IMG/VR virus record: IMGVR_UViG_3300022821_000065
Span: 1 to 34,838 of that record
Reading direction: 5' to 3' (one strand)
Source: a virus
DNA length: 34,838 nucleotides
The position numbers and the translations under genes are program-made. Shown here piece by piece: positions 21,128 to 29,219 of this stretch. Each line of letters starts with the position of its first letter. Positions within the stretch are counted from its first letter, which is position 1. The notes beneath the pieces are model-generated. The model ran no database searches. It worked only from the letters and a program-made list of their open reading frames with translations, and was not told the DNA's origin.

Positions 21128-21595
21128 CGCTAGAAATTCTTCAACTAATGTAGATTGTAATGAATAAGCCTCAACTTCCCACGGATTATCTAATCGATAC
21201 TCAGAGCCATAATTTTTCTTATTCCAGACTCGACGATACCCGCCTCTAAATAACTCTTTAAGCTCGCCTCTAGCCATTTGTTTTATGTGGACCATCTCAT
21301 GAGCGAGCGACAAAAGAAATTCGTCTTCGTCGTTTAAGATTTTTCGACTTAGACTGATCGTAAATTCACGAGGACGTAAATTGTCATCATTCCAAGCACA
21401 TTCTGCAGAATTTTCTAACTCGTTTTCGTTTTCGCTTGCTTTAATATCGAGATCAATATCAATTGAAATAACTGATGCAAGTCTTTTCGACATCAGTCTA
21501 TCTGCAAAAAATTTTGTTGCTTCAATCGCTAATTTGCTCTTCTTTTTGTTTAGTCCGATCGTCTGTATTTCCAACCCTATATTCTTCTGGTACAA
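21119..21595 (-). CDS. Zinc metalloprotease-like protein (HExxH)
   Basis: About 158 residues. LAHEMVHIKQMARGEL contains HExxH with flanking residues typical of SprT- or WLM-like metallopeptidases. A downstream NPWEVEAYSLQ segment may supply the third ligand (Glu). The exact start is uncertain: the given TTG lies inside the preceding small gene (74-base overlap), with GGAGTGAGAG upstream. Its substrate is unknown; protein processing in head assembly or host takeover are both possible. Confidence 0.68.
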   Translation of the reverse strand: MYQKNIGLEIQTIGLNKKKSKLAIEATKFFADRLMSKRLASVISIDIDLDIKASENENELENSAECAWNDDNLRPREFTISLSRKILNDEDEFLLSLAHEMVHIKQMARGELKELFRGGYRRVWNKKNYGSEYRLDNPWEVEAYSLQSTLVEEFLAHK

Positions 21596-21740
21596 GCTCT
21601 CTCACTCCACTCAACAATAACCAAAGACTACGAAGCTCATTAGCATAGTGTTCCATTATCCAACCGTCGTTCCGAAAATTATTAGCTTCGGAGCGACACA
21701 AGAGAATTCGTTCTCGAATCTTTTTGATTTCAGTTTTCAT
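21522..21740 (-). CDS. Small hypothetical protein
   Basis: 72 residues, helical and charged (MKTEIKKIRERILLCRSEAN; HYANELRSLWLLLSG). The start ATG overlaps the stop of the gene before it (ATGA), which supports translation. No family is recognised. Confidence 0.6.
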   Translation of the reverse strand: MKTEIKKIRERILLCRSEANNFRNDGWIMEHYANELRSLWLLLSGVRELVPEEYRVGNTDDRTKQKEEQISD

Positions 21741-22291
21741 GCAGCTCTCTGGAATGTAATGATATTGGCTGGAAGGTTTATGATCTTATGATCACGTCTC
21801 TTTTTAGCCACTCTTGCTTTGATGTGGTCTTGACGAGATGGTTCTTGTAGCTTAAGAATTCTCTCAAGCAAATCGCTAGACTCATCTTCTGGTACAAGAA
21901 TTCCGCTCTCTAATGGACGAAACAAACCACTTAACATGTTTGTATAATCGTTCATCATAACATAATCGTTAGACATGTCAACAGCTACAAATTCTGGTGG
22001 CTTGCCTATAGTTCTGATTTGAAAGTCTTTTGCTAAACGAACTCTAGCCCTGATGACTATACGATGATCGTTGTCATAAACAGCATCACGCATTTCTTTG
22101 TAAGGCAAAAAATCTGTGACTCCTCGAACTTCTCCCTCAGGATGCTCGAAATAGAGCGCAGCAGAATCTCTAACAAAGTCTCGTTCAATGTAGAACTTCC
22201 AACCCTGCCATTGCAAATCGTGTGTATTCGCCCGCCAACCAAGCCAATAAAGCTCAATGTTGGGAGCGTTTAACTGCTCCCGGTAATTCAA
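21737..22291 (-). CDS. Hypothetical phage protein
   Basis: 184 residues, soluble, mixed alpha/beta. It contains WLGWRANTHDLQWQGWKFYI near the N-terminus and VDMSNDYVMMNDYTNML in the middle. The start is TTG at 22291, 4 bases after the stop of the preceding gene. No family or catalytic motif is recognised. It is operonic with the small gene that follows. Confidence 0.6.
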   Translation of the reverse strand: MNYREQLNAPNIELYWLGWRANTHDLQWQGWKFYIERDFVRDSAALYFEHPEGEVRGVTDFLPYKEMRDAVYDNDHRIVIRARVRLAKDFQIRTIGKPPEFVAVDMSNDYVMMNDYTNMLSGLFRPLESGILVPEDESSDLLERILKLQEPSRQDHIKARVAKKRRDHKIINLPANIITFQRAA

Positions 22292-22297
22292 AGCTAA

Positions 22298-22468
22298 TTA
22301 CTCGGCTAGATCTTCTTCAAGAACTTCAAGCTCATGCTCAAGGTTTCTCAAAACTTTCTTAGCATTCTCGATCTGCTTAAGCTTAAGTCTAATAAGACCA
22401 ACAGCCTCGTCATGGCGTTCGCCATCAATTTCAGCTTGAGCTTGCTCACGAATCTTATCGATGTTCAT
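22298..22468 (-). CDS. Small coiled-coil protein
   Basis: 56 residues from ATG at 22468 (MNIDKIREQAQAEIDGERHD), with a C-terminal helix ENAKKVLRNLEHELEVLEED showing heptads. It is the first gene after the promoter at 22507-22535. Short proteins of this type stand near gp41 in related phages as I recall. Function unknown. Confidence 0.65.
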   Translation of the reverse strand: MNIDKIREQAQAEIDGERHDEAVGLIRLKLKQIENAKKVLRNLEHELEVLEEDLAE

Positions 22469-22506
22469 CGTTTTCCTCATTATATGAATTTAGTATGATT
22501 AGTAAT

Positions 22507-22535
22507 ATACTATACAGAGCTAGTCAAAATGTCAA
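22507..22535 (-). promoter_or_regulatory. Sigma70-type promoter
   Basis: Minus-strand TTGACA (22530-22535), a 17-base spacer and TAGTAT (22507-22512), directly after the gp41 stop codon and about 40 bases before the ATG at 22468. It would start a transcript for the small genes 22298-22468 and below. Confidence 0.75.
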
Positions 22536-23917
22536 CTAAATAAAGAGCCGAAATCTCTTTTTTCGCTCTTAGGCTTTTGCCAATCGGCGCCTGAACTATT
22601 AGCTGATGGATCGCTATTTGTTAGCTTATTTTGAGCTGACTGTTCAACATTATAAAGCCTCATTTTTGGTCTGTCAATACCAACGACGAACGTCTTATGT
22701 TTGAAAACGTCATTGTATCGGTTCTTCAACTGTTTGAAGATAATTTGTTGAAGAGCTTCAAGAGACTCATTAGCAATGATCGCTAACATAAGATCCGCAG
22801 TTGCAGGAAGACCCCATGACTCTGAAGTGTCAGTGATTTCAGGATCACTGTTCTGATATCCACTTCGATTAACCTGTGTTGCAGTCACGATAGGAACATT
22901 GAATTGAACTGCGAGACCACGGATTTCTTCTGCGATAGCTTTGACGTAAGTGTATGAACCAACACTAGCATTCATCTTAAGCCGAGAACTAGCACAGATA
23001 TTCAAGTAGTCGATATAAAGAACATCGGGAACAAAGTTCTTCTTTAGCTTCAGTTCATTCAACAAGAATCTAAAGTGATTTGCACCGACGCTTGCAGTCG
23101 GATATTCTTTGACAACAAGTCGTCCCATAGTCTTAGATTTAACTTTAGCGATTTTTTCTTCGTACTGATCACGCGTCAAATCTTGAAGTTCTTGGATAGG
23201 AACATTCATCAGATTCGCATCAATACGTTCAGCGATCTTAGTCTCTGACATCTCCATAGTAATATAGAGAACGTTCTTGCCGTCCATAAGATTTGCTGCA
23301 GCCATATGGGACATGGTAAGAGTCTTACCAACGCCAGTGCCTGCTAAGAAAACGTTTAGAGTTTTCCGAACAAGACCACCATTCGTAACCACGTTGAGCA
23401 TATCAATGTCAAACGGAATTCGATCTTCTTTAACGTGGTAAAGATCGTATCTATTTTCCCAGTCGCTTAGAAAATCATGACCAACTGTAGAGTCAAATGA
23501 TACACTAAGAGCTTTTGAAAGCAGCTCTGGAATTGCTCCCTTGTCGCGAAACTTATCGCGACCTTCGATGATACCAATCGAGTCCATGATCGCATTGAAC
23601 ACAGACCTCTCTTGACAGAATTTTTCAGTCTGGTCTACTAACCAACCCAGATCCTTTTTCTCTTCGTCCAAATCGAAAGAATACTTTTGGACTTCAGAAT
23701 ACTCGCCTTCAGTAATCGTAGTATCTGATTCGATCTCTAATAGAAGAGTCTTATGGGTCGGTAAGCTATTGTACTTTTCAACAAAGTGTTTAATCTTTGA
23801 GAAGAGAGTCTTCTCTATGTTAGATTGAAAATATTCTAGCTCAATAAATGGAAGAACTCGTCTAGTGTACTCTTCGTTACTGATCAGATTCCCGATTATC
23901 GTCTGTTCGACTCGCAT
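22532..23917 (-). CDS. 41: Replicative DNA helicase (T4 gp41-like, DnaB family)
   Basis: 461 residues. The RecA-type core has Walker A in AGTGVGKTLTMSHMAAANL (about 192-210), a B-like motif in VLYIDYLNIC and a helicase motif TATQVNRSGYQ, as in DnaB. The N-terminal ~150 residues are helical. The protein unwinds the lagging strand 5' to 3' and works with gp61. It ends RDFGSLFS, which weakly resembles the clamp-binding tails discussed below. ATG at 23917 has AAGGAAA 5 bases upstream and overlaps the previous gene by 41 bases. Confidence 0.93.
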   Translation of the reverse strand: MRVEQTIIGNLISNEEYTRRVLPFIELEYFQSNIEKTLFSKIKHFVEKYNSLPTHKTLLLEIESDTTITEGEYSEVQKYSFDLDEEKKDLGWLVDQTEKFCQERSVFNAIMDSIGIIEGRDKFRDKGAIPELLSKALSVSFDSTVGHDFLSDWENRYDLYHVKEDRIPFDIDMLNVVTNGGLVRKTLNVFLAGTGVGKTLTMSHMAAANLMDGKNVLYITMEMSETKIAERIDANLMNVPIQELQDLTRDQYEEKIAKVKSKTMGRLVVKEYPTASVGANHFRFLLNELKLKKNFVPDVLYIDYLNICASSRLKMNASVGSYTYVKAIAEEIRGLAVQFNVPIVTATQVNRSGYQNSDPEITDTSESWGLPATADLMLAIIANESLEALQQIIFKQLKNRYNDVFKHKTFVVGIDRPKMRLYNVEQSAQNKLTNSDPSANSSGADWQKPKSEKRDFGSLFS

Positions 23918-24224
23918 TTGTTTCCTTTGAAATTATCGTATCTACAAGAACATCGCCTAGTTGTGTTTCAAACTGTTGTAGACTCTCTTCTTTCACTTCA
24001 CCATCAATTAACTCATACGTGAAAGAAAGTCTGAACTCGCCGTTTTCTTCTTCTTGCCCGCTAACTCTGCCATAGCTATAGATGATACCAGAGAACGGTC
24101 CATCTTCTAGCTTAATCATGGCTGTTGGAGATACCTGATCTCCATATTCGCCATATGTTAGACGATCAATATCTTCTTCGTCTGGTGTTACGGCTTCAAG
24201 AATTCTATACTGTGGTGTATTCAT
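23877..24224 (-). CDS. Hypothetical acidic protein
   Basis: 115 residues, acidic, beta-rich centre (MIKLEDGPFSGIIYSYGRVS; FRLSFTYELIDGEV). The start ATG overlaps the stop of the preceding gene (ATGA). It sits between uvsX and gp41; in T4-like phages small replication accessory genes occupy such places. No family is recognised. Confidence 0.6.
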   Translation of the reverse strand: MNTPQYRILEAVTPDEEDIDRLTYGEYGDQVSPTAMIKLEDGPFSGIIYSYGRVSGQEEENGEFRLSFTYELIDGEVKEESLQQFETQLGDVLVDTIISKETNASRTDDNRESDQ

Positions 24225-24433
24225 TTTTTCTTCATGTATGAGCGAATTCCTTTAGTCGCGTGAAACTGAAGTTCTCTTCCGTTAATCATGCGAATCCAAA
24301 GTATTCTTCGCCCATATTCTCCCCGCTTTGAAAGCATTGCACGGCGTTCTTTTCGATTAGGATTTTTCCTCTGTGGTTCTGTAAACTCTATTGGAGTTTC
24401 AGAACTATTCGGCTCTAACTTCGGTGTCGTCAT
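24221..24433 (-). CDS. Small basic hypothetical protein
   Basis: About 70 residues if ATG at 24433 is used (MTTPKLEPNSSETPIEF); the longer frame from 24469 overlaps uvsX by 65 bases. The C-terminal half is basic (RKNPNRKERRAMLSKRGEYG, KGIRSYMKKK) and may contact nucleic acid. Function unknown. Confidence 0.5.
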   Translation of the reverse strand: MTTPKLEPNSSETPIEFTEPQRKNPNRKERRAMLSKRGEYGRRILWIRMINGRELQFHATKGIRSYMKKK

Positions 24434-25478
24434 CTCTGATGTCGTCGTCGTGTTCTGATTGTTCTCCATCGCCGTACTTAAACTCCTTTGCGGCAGCTAA
24501 ATCAATCTGATCAAGCAGTTCTTTAGTAAAGAACTTCTCTGGATCAGCGTATATCGTCTTTTCGTATTGTTTTGTTCCGTCTGGCAACTCATAACGGTTT
24601 GAAAGCTTCTTAACCAATTCATACTTTTCTGCAAGTTCTAATAGACCATAATATCGGTCAAGTCCGGTCTTGTATGAAAGCTTAGTTGTGACCATCTGGT
24701 TTTCTTTAGTGAGACGCGACTTGATGATCCTGAACTTAATGAACACGCCCTGAACATCTTTGCCATCTTTATCTTTAGTCTTTGAAAGGAACAAGATCTG
24801 ACTAGCGGTGTACTTAAGACCAGAACCGCCTGACATAACTTTAGTCGGAATGTAAGCTCCAACGGCGTCATAAACGTGGTTAGTGACAATGAGCGGAATC
24901 TTAGCGCGGGCTAATCGAAGATTAAGAACTCGAAATGTGGCTTTGATAACTTGAGCCCGAGACATGTCTCGAGTTTCTTTGCCTTCAGCCGTGTCTTCCA
25001 TTTCTTTCGTAGTTGAAAGTTGTCCTAGTGAGTCAAGAATAAAGAGAAGAGGAGGGCGATCGTTCTGCTTAATCTTCATGTAGTTATCGATTGCAGTAAT
25101 GGCTTTGTGTCTAAACTCTTGAACTGTTACCGGTTCACCAAGAATTACTCGATCAGTATCGATGCCTCTTTCAGTGAGCATCTCTCGAGTGATAGCACCT
25201 TCAGTCTCAAATAGAAACACTGCGCCTTCGGGGTTCTTGTCTAGAAAGTATTTGGCGATACCAAGCGCTATGAAGGTTTTGCCAGTAGCTTCTTCACCAG
25301 CAATAGCGACAACTTTGTTGTCGACCATTCCACCGTAAATCGATCCAGACAATGCTGCGTTGAGTACATAGCATCCAGTATCGATGAAGCCAGTAAATTC
25401 TCCGCTTCCTTTACCGTCTGAAATGAGGTGGAGGTCTTTGTCGTCCATAACGGACAGAAAGTTTTGTATTTTTGTCAT
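24405..25478 (-). CDS. uvsX: RecA-like recombinase (T4 UvsX)
   Basis: 357 residues. Walker A is GEEATGKTFIALGIAKY, Walker B is LLFILDSLGQL, and the loop region VTNHVYDAVGAYIPTKVMSG plus SGLKYTAS matches UvsX. The C-terminus is a highly acidic tail (DDDIRDDDTEVRAE) as in T4. It carries out strand exchange in recombination-dependent replication. GGAG lies 7-10 bases before the ATG at 25478. Confidence 0.95.
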   Translation of the reverse strand: MTKIQNFLSVMDDKDLHLISDGKGSGEFTGFIDTGCYVLNAALSGSIYGGMVDNKVVAIAGEEATGKTFIALGIAKYFLDKNPEGAVFLFETEGAITREMLTERGIDTDRVILGEPVTVQEFRHKAITAIDNYMKIKQNDRPPLLFILDSLGQLSTTKEMEDTAEGKETRDMSRAQVIKATFRVLNLRLARAKIPLIVTNHVYDAVGAYIPTKVMSGGSGLKYTASQILFLSKTKDKDGKDVQGVFIKFRIIKSRLTKENQMVTTKLSYKTGLDRYYGLLELAEKYELVKKLSNRYELPDGTKQYEKTIYADPEKFFTKELLDQIDLAAAKEFKYGDGEQSEHDDDIRDDDTEVRAE

Positions 25479-25513
25479 TGTATTCTCCTTGTGTGCGATG
25501 TATGAAGCGCTAA

Positions 25514-25585
25514 CTATGAGCCTTCTATATATCGCATGATCTCGTCTGGAGCATGCTCATTTCCAGGAATAATTGATATCTTTAT
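25514..25585 (-). CDS. Possible 23-codon ORF in the gp43-uvsX gap
   Basis: Between gp43 and uvsX a short frame encodes KISIIPGNEHAPDEIMRYI and ends EGS. The only initiation option in frame is ATA (25585), 10 bases after GGAGG in the gp43 3' end. The peptide looks protein-like rather than random, but a non-ATG/GTG/TTG start makes it doubtful. It may be a decayed gene. Confidence 0.25.
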   Translation of the reverse strand: MKISIIPGNEHAPDEIMRYIEGS

Positions 25586-28092
25586 GCAAAGAAATCCTCC
25601 AATGTTGATATGCGTTCAGTGTTCCAACCGACTGCATTCATAACTGACCTAATAGGTTCAATAAATGTTTTCTCAAACTGCTTATCATAATCTACATGCC
25701 GTTCAAGCTTGAACTCTGGTGGAAGAACTGACGGAAACCCAATAACGTTCTCCCTAATCGGGTTTGGCATCTTCAAATAGAGAAATTTGATTTTATTACC
25801 AGACTTAATTGGCTCATACTTATTGTCTATTTCGCCAATCTTTAGCAGCTCATTATACAAAATGCTAGCGCGGACGTGGATGGGTGTTCCCTTTTTGTAT
25901 GTTCGTCCCATTGCCCATTTTTCAATATCGCTAACTCCACGAGGGAAAGAGATATCTTCAGGGCGAGCCTTTTTAAATTTAGTTCTACAGTCATCAATAA
26001 AAGACTGAACAGATGACTCGTCTTTAGTCATGATAATACCAAGCGCTTCTTTGATCATTGCGCGAACGATCTGCGGAGTAGACGACTTCACAGCTTCGAT
26101 GCCAGTGATCTTAATTTTAGGCTCAGCATACTGAACACCTTCTGAATTGAGGACGTTCGCGACGTATCGTTTCTTGCCAGTAAAGATGACTCGATCTGCG
26201 ATAATCTCTCGCTTCATTGACATCTTTTGTACAGGAGCATTCATCATAACTCTAAGTTCTTCATAAGCGTCAGCTAACATTGGAACTAGATGAGCTTCAG
26301 CTATCTGATCAAGAGTACGACACGGATCTTTAACTACTCCGTCTTCAGTCATCTTTTTGATCAATGGTCCGAAATTAACGTATATTGAGTCGGTGTCAAT
26401 TGCAATAACATAGTCTGAAGTTGTACTAAGAATTCTGTTGAGATAATTGTTCATGTATTTCTCAGACCACCGAATTGTAAGCTGACCGCTGATTGTAATC
26501 GCCTCGGCAATACGAGTGTCGTAGTATCTAAAGTAGATATTGCTCATAGCTCCATAGAGCGAGTTCATGAAAATCTTGACTGCGTTTTGTTGATTATCAA
26601 AACGCGTAATATCTCGCTTGATAGACAGTACGAGGTCTTTGTTTGCTTTGTCTGTGGTTTCTAATTCTTGTTTACTAACAATAGCTTTCTTCTTCATCTC
26701 AGTTCTAAGATCATACATGTCTTCGACAATCTGAGGGAAGATACCTTTAACGTCTGTTCTAAAAAGCTGACCAGTAGCAGTAACAGTAGTGTTTGGTGGA
26801 AGCTTTTGTGGTTGACCATTCTTAAGCAGATCGTTTACATTCAATCCAGGAATTATGCCATCCACGATAGTCTCAGGAGACATATTATAGTGTATGATCA
26901 AATGCGGATACAGCGAATTCAAGTCGAAAGACATGACCCAGTCATGCATACCAACGAGCGGTTGCTTAACATAAGCACCTTCGATCTGACGATCATTCAT
27001 TGGTGGATTCTTAGGTTCAACAACAATGTTCTGACGCATCAGTACATTATAGATAAATGAGTCCCATGGTTTTACTGAACCAGTTGCCGACTCATAATTG
27101 ACGTTCGCCATATGACAGATCGTGAGCGCAAGCGAAATGAAACCAGTCTGATCGTCAATTCTATCGACAAGGTCTACGTCTCTGATATTGTAATCGATGA
27201 ACTTCTGTGGATTTAGCCGGTAAAGTTCATTAAGAGAACCATACTCAGAATAATCAAGTTTCTTCTCGCCTAAAACTACGTTAGCAATGTTATCTAGTTT
27301 GAAACTTTCTTGGTTGCCATACGTGAAACCAAATTTCTTGAACAAAGCTAAATAATCAAGCTGTGATATACCAGGGATTTCGTACTTCACACCTTCAAAA
27401 CGAGCTACTGCTTTTGGCAGTCTCATCCATGGCGAAAGCATCTTGACTGCATTTTCTCCAAGTAACCGCATGATACGGTTGATCAAATACGGCATATCAA
27501 AGAAGTCGCTGTTCCAGCCAGTAACAATGTCTGGAAATCTATTTGACCAGTGAGCAATGAACTTCTTGAGCAGATCTGCTTCGTCTTCACATTTAGTATA
27601 GACTACACTAGAAGACTTAATGATAGTCTTAGAGACATTATATTCTACAGTCGAGAATGCGTAAAACACATTGTCAAGATTGTTCTTGAGCGTGATTGCT
27701 GTAACAGGATAAAGAGCTTCTGCTGGCTCTGGGAAACCAGCGTCTGATTGAACTTCGATATCGAGTTTTGTTGAGTTGATTACATCAAGATCAAACTTAC
27801 ATCCGTTTGGAAAACGCTCATAGAGATATTGAGCCACGTAATCTTGGTTACCATAAACTTTTGTATGGTCAGTAGAATGACGTTCAATATAGTCGCGCGC
27901 TTCACGCATACCACCGGGCTTAATAGCCTGTACTGGTTGGCCGTGTAATGTTTTGAACTTTGTGTTGTTTTTTGTTGGAATGAACAGGGTCGGCGAGAAC
28001 TTAATCTTCTCTTTGACACGCCTGTTATTTTCATAACCAATGTAGTAAACAAAGTTTCCAACGCGCTCTACGCTGGTGTAAAACGAAGTCAA
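25582..28092 (-). CDS. 43: DNA polymerase (T4 gp43-like, family B)
   Basis: 836 residues. The exonuclease Exo I motif is in TKLDIEVQSD; polymerase motif A is SFDLNSLYPHLIIHYNMSPE, motif B NSLYGAMSN and motif C IDTDSIYVN. The C-terminus is ISTLEDFFA, matching the sliding-clamp-binding tails known for T4/RB69 gp43. The start is TTG at 28092 with AGAGGT upstream, and a sigma70 promoter with a palindrome in the spacer lies at 28121-28149. It replicates the phage genome with the clamp and loader encoded upstream. Confidence 0.96.
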   Translation of the reverse strand: MTSFYTSVERVGNFVYYIGYENNRRVKEKIKFSPTLFIPTKNNTKFKTLHGQPVQAIKPGGMREARDYIERHSTDHTKVYGNQDYVAQYLYERFPNGCKFDLDVINSTKLDIEVQSDAGFPEPAEALYPVTAITLKNNLDNVFYAFSTVEYNVSKTIIKSSSVVYTKCEDEADLLKKFIAHWSNRFPDIVTGWNSDFFDMPYLINRIMRLLGENAVKMLSPWMRLPKAVARFEGVKYEIPGISQLDYLALFKKFGFTYGNQESFKLDNIANVVLGEKKLDYSEYGSLNELYRLNPQKFIDYNIRDVDLVDRIDDQTGFISLALTICHMANVNYESATGSVKPWDSFIYNVLMRQNIVVEPKNPPMNDRQIEGAYVKQPLVGMHDWVMSFDLNSLYPHLIIHYNMSPETIVDGIIPGLNVNDLLKNGQPQKLPPNTTVTATGQLFRTDVKGIFPQIVEDMYDLRTEMKKKAIVSKQELETTDKANKDLVLSIKRDITRFDNQQNAVKIFMNSLYGAMSNIYFRYYDTRIAEAITISGQLTIRWSEKYMNNYLNRILSTTSDYVIAIDTDSIYVNFGPLIKKMTEDGVVKDPCRTLDQIAEAHLVPMLADAYEELRVMMNAPVQKMSMKREIIADRVIFTGKKRYVANVLNSEGVQYAEPKIKITGIEAVKSSTPQIVRAMIKEALGIIMTKDESSVQSFIDDCRTKFKKARPEDISFPRGVSDIEKWAMGRTYKKGTPIHVRASILYNELLKIGEIDNKYEPIKSGNKIKFLYLKMPNPIRENVIGFPSVLPPEFKLERHVDYDKQFEKTFIEPIRSVMNAVGWNTERISTLEDFFA

Positions 28093-28120
28093 GCCTAATT
28101 ACCTCTTTGCTGAATACTTC

Positions 28121-28149
28121 ATCATATCACAATTGTGATGGAATGTAAA
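28121..28149 (-). promoter_or_regulatory. gp43 promoter with palindromic operator-like spacer
   Basis: Minus-strand TTTACA (28144-28149), a 17-base spacer and TATGAT (28121-28126), 29 bases upstream of the gp43 start. The spacer contains the perfect 12-bp palindrome TCACAATTGTGA (28127-28138), placed where a repressor would block RNA polymerase. An additional inverted repeat GATATAG/CTATATC lies just upstream of the -35 box. Confidence 0.75.
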
Positions 28150-28229
28150 CAAGATATAGTGCTAAAGCCCTATATCTTTACTTCAAGAATACTTCAGTCA
28201 TATATAGTTTCGCTATGCGAATTTTGCTA

Positions 28230-28258
28230 TTTACAAGAAGGCCGTACTATGGTACAAT
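28230..28258 (+). promoter_or_regulatory. Plus-strand sigma70 promoter
   Basis: TTTACA (28230-28235), a 17-base spacer and TACAAT (28253-28258) preceded by TGG. It is placed 24 bases before the ATG at 28283 and diverges from the gp43 promoter. Confidence 0.8.
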
Positions 28259-28282
28259 GTATCTCCAATGAGGAGAAATATC

Positions 28283-28411
28283 ATGAACTATCGGTCAAAA
28301 GTTAACGCTATCGCAAAAGAGCTCCGCACTTCAAAGTATCGGAAGCGTGTTGTCTCTTCTAAGAAAGTGTACAATCGCAAGAAGACCAAAAAAGATCTTC
28401 GTGCAGAATAG
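28283..28411 (+). CDS. Small, very basic protein, only plus-strand gene
   Basis: 42 residues, MNYRSKVNAIAKELRTSKYR and then a Lys/Arg-rich tail (VVSSKKVYNRKKTKKDLRAE). About a third of residues are Lys or Arg. AGGAGA lies 6 bases before ATG and a good sigma70 promoter lies upstream, so expression is likely. It points toward regA, ending 2 bases from the regA stop (convergent), and diverges from gp43. It probably binds nucleic acid or is an early host-takeover peptide; no family is recognised. Confidence 0.72.
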   Translation: MNYRSKVNAIAKELRTSKYRKRVVSSKKVYNRKKTKKDLRAE

Positions 28412-28413
28412 CC

Positions 28414-28824
28414 CTAATCTGTAGGCGGGCGTTTCTTTCCAATGTTGTACTTTGGAACGAGTTCCCACTCGTTTCGTTCTTTATATGGAAGAACTTTGAT
28501 CTGACTGATCGGTGCTTTCTCTTCTTCAAGAATGCTTTTAGTAACAAGATCAACTAGCCCCCACTCTTCTAGTAGAAGAGATATAGTATTGCGCCTAGCG
28601 CGATCTGTGTCTGAAAAATTCGAAGGTTTGCCATCTAAAGCAAACAGTTCTTTAAAATGCACAATGTAATATCTGCCCTGCTTATGCAGAATATGACATG
28701 ATTGAAACAGCATCTTGTCTTTTCGAGAAGCGACTCCAATTCGCGTAAGAGTTTCGCGAACTTTTAGGAAATCGTCTGGTGTTTTTAGTGTGACCTCTAC
28801 AAGGTCGTCAATACTGAAGCTCAT
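28414..28824 (-). CDS. regA: Translational repressor RegA
   Basis: 136 residues that align by eye with T4 RegA: VEVTLKTPDDFLKVRETLTR near the start, KDKMLFQSCHILHKQGRYYI, VHFKEL and EWELVPKYNIGKK near the end. RegA binds early mRNAs around their start codons and represses translation. The gene overlaps gp62 by ATGA. Its 3' end faces the plus-strand small gene, so overlapping transcripts could form antisense pairs. Confidence 0.95.
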   Translation of the reverse strand: MSFSIDDLVEVTLKTPDDFLKVRETLTRIGVASRKDKMLFQSCHILHKQGRYYIVHFKELFALDGKPSNFSDTDRARRNTISLLLEEWGLVDLVTKSILEEEKAPISQIKVLPYKERNEWELVPKYNIGKKRPPTD

Positions 28825-29219
28825 TTTTTCACTCCACCCTTTTCTAGCTTCTTCTTTATCTCGGCTATATCGGCTTTATCGAATATGCTTAAGACTTGAA
28901 GAGCTTTTTCATGACTATAGTCATAATACTCGATCAACACTTCCAAAGCTTCCTGTTCCTCGGGTTTGGCCCACTTAGCGAACCGCTTCCTTGGTCTCAC
29001 TGTATTTATCAGAAAGTCAAACTGGGCTTGCTTTGGCAGATGAGCTCTTTGGTTCATCTCATTTGCTACGTACAGCGTGTCTGGGAAGTACGAGAATTGT
29101 CTATTAGCTAGAAAAGGATTATAGCCTTCTCTTGCAAGATCATCATTCTCAGTGCCTCGAGTGATATCTCTACCCTCGTTAATCGCATTGATGTAATCAA
29201 ACGGATTGGCTTTGGCCAT
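28821..29219 (-). CDS. 62: Clamp loader small subunit (T4 gp62-like)
   Basis: 132 residues from ATG at 29219 (MAKANPFDYINAINEGRDI). The earlier start in frame would lie inside gp44. The position between gp44 and regA is exactly that in T4, and the NPFDYINAI start and NPFLANRQFSYFPDTLYVAN segment fit gp62. It is shorter than T4 gp62 (187). It opens gp45 together with the gp44 tetramer. A TAATG overlap links it to gp44. Confidence 0.9.
   Translation of the reverse strand: MAKANPFDYINAINEGRDITRGTENDDLAREGYNPFLANRQFSYFPDTLYVANEMNQRAHLPKQAQFDFLINTVRPRKRFAKWAKPEEQEALEVLIEYYDYSHEKALQVLSIFDKADIAEIKKKLEKGGVKK

Noticed and set aside
28980-28995. GATAAATA-like site inside gp62
   Set aside because: Internal to an early replication gene with one mismatch; a chance match is more likely.
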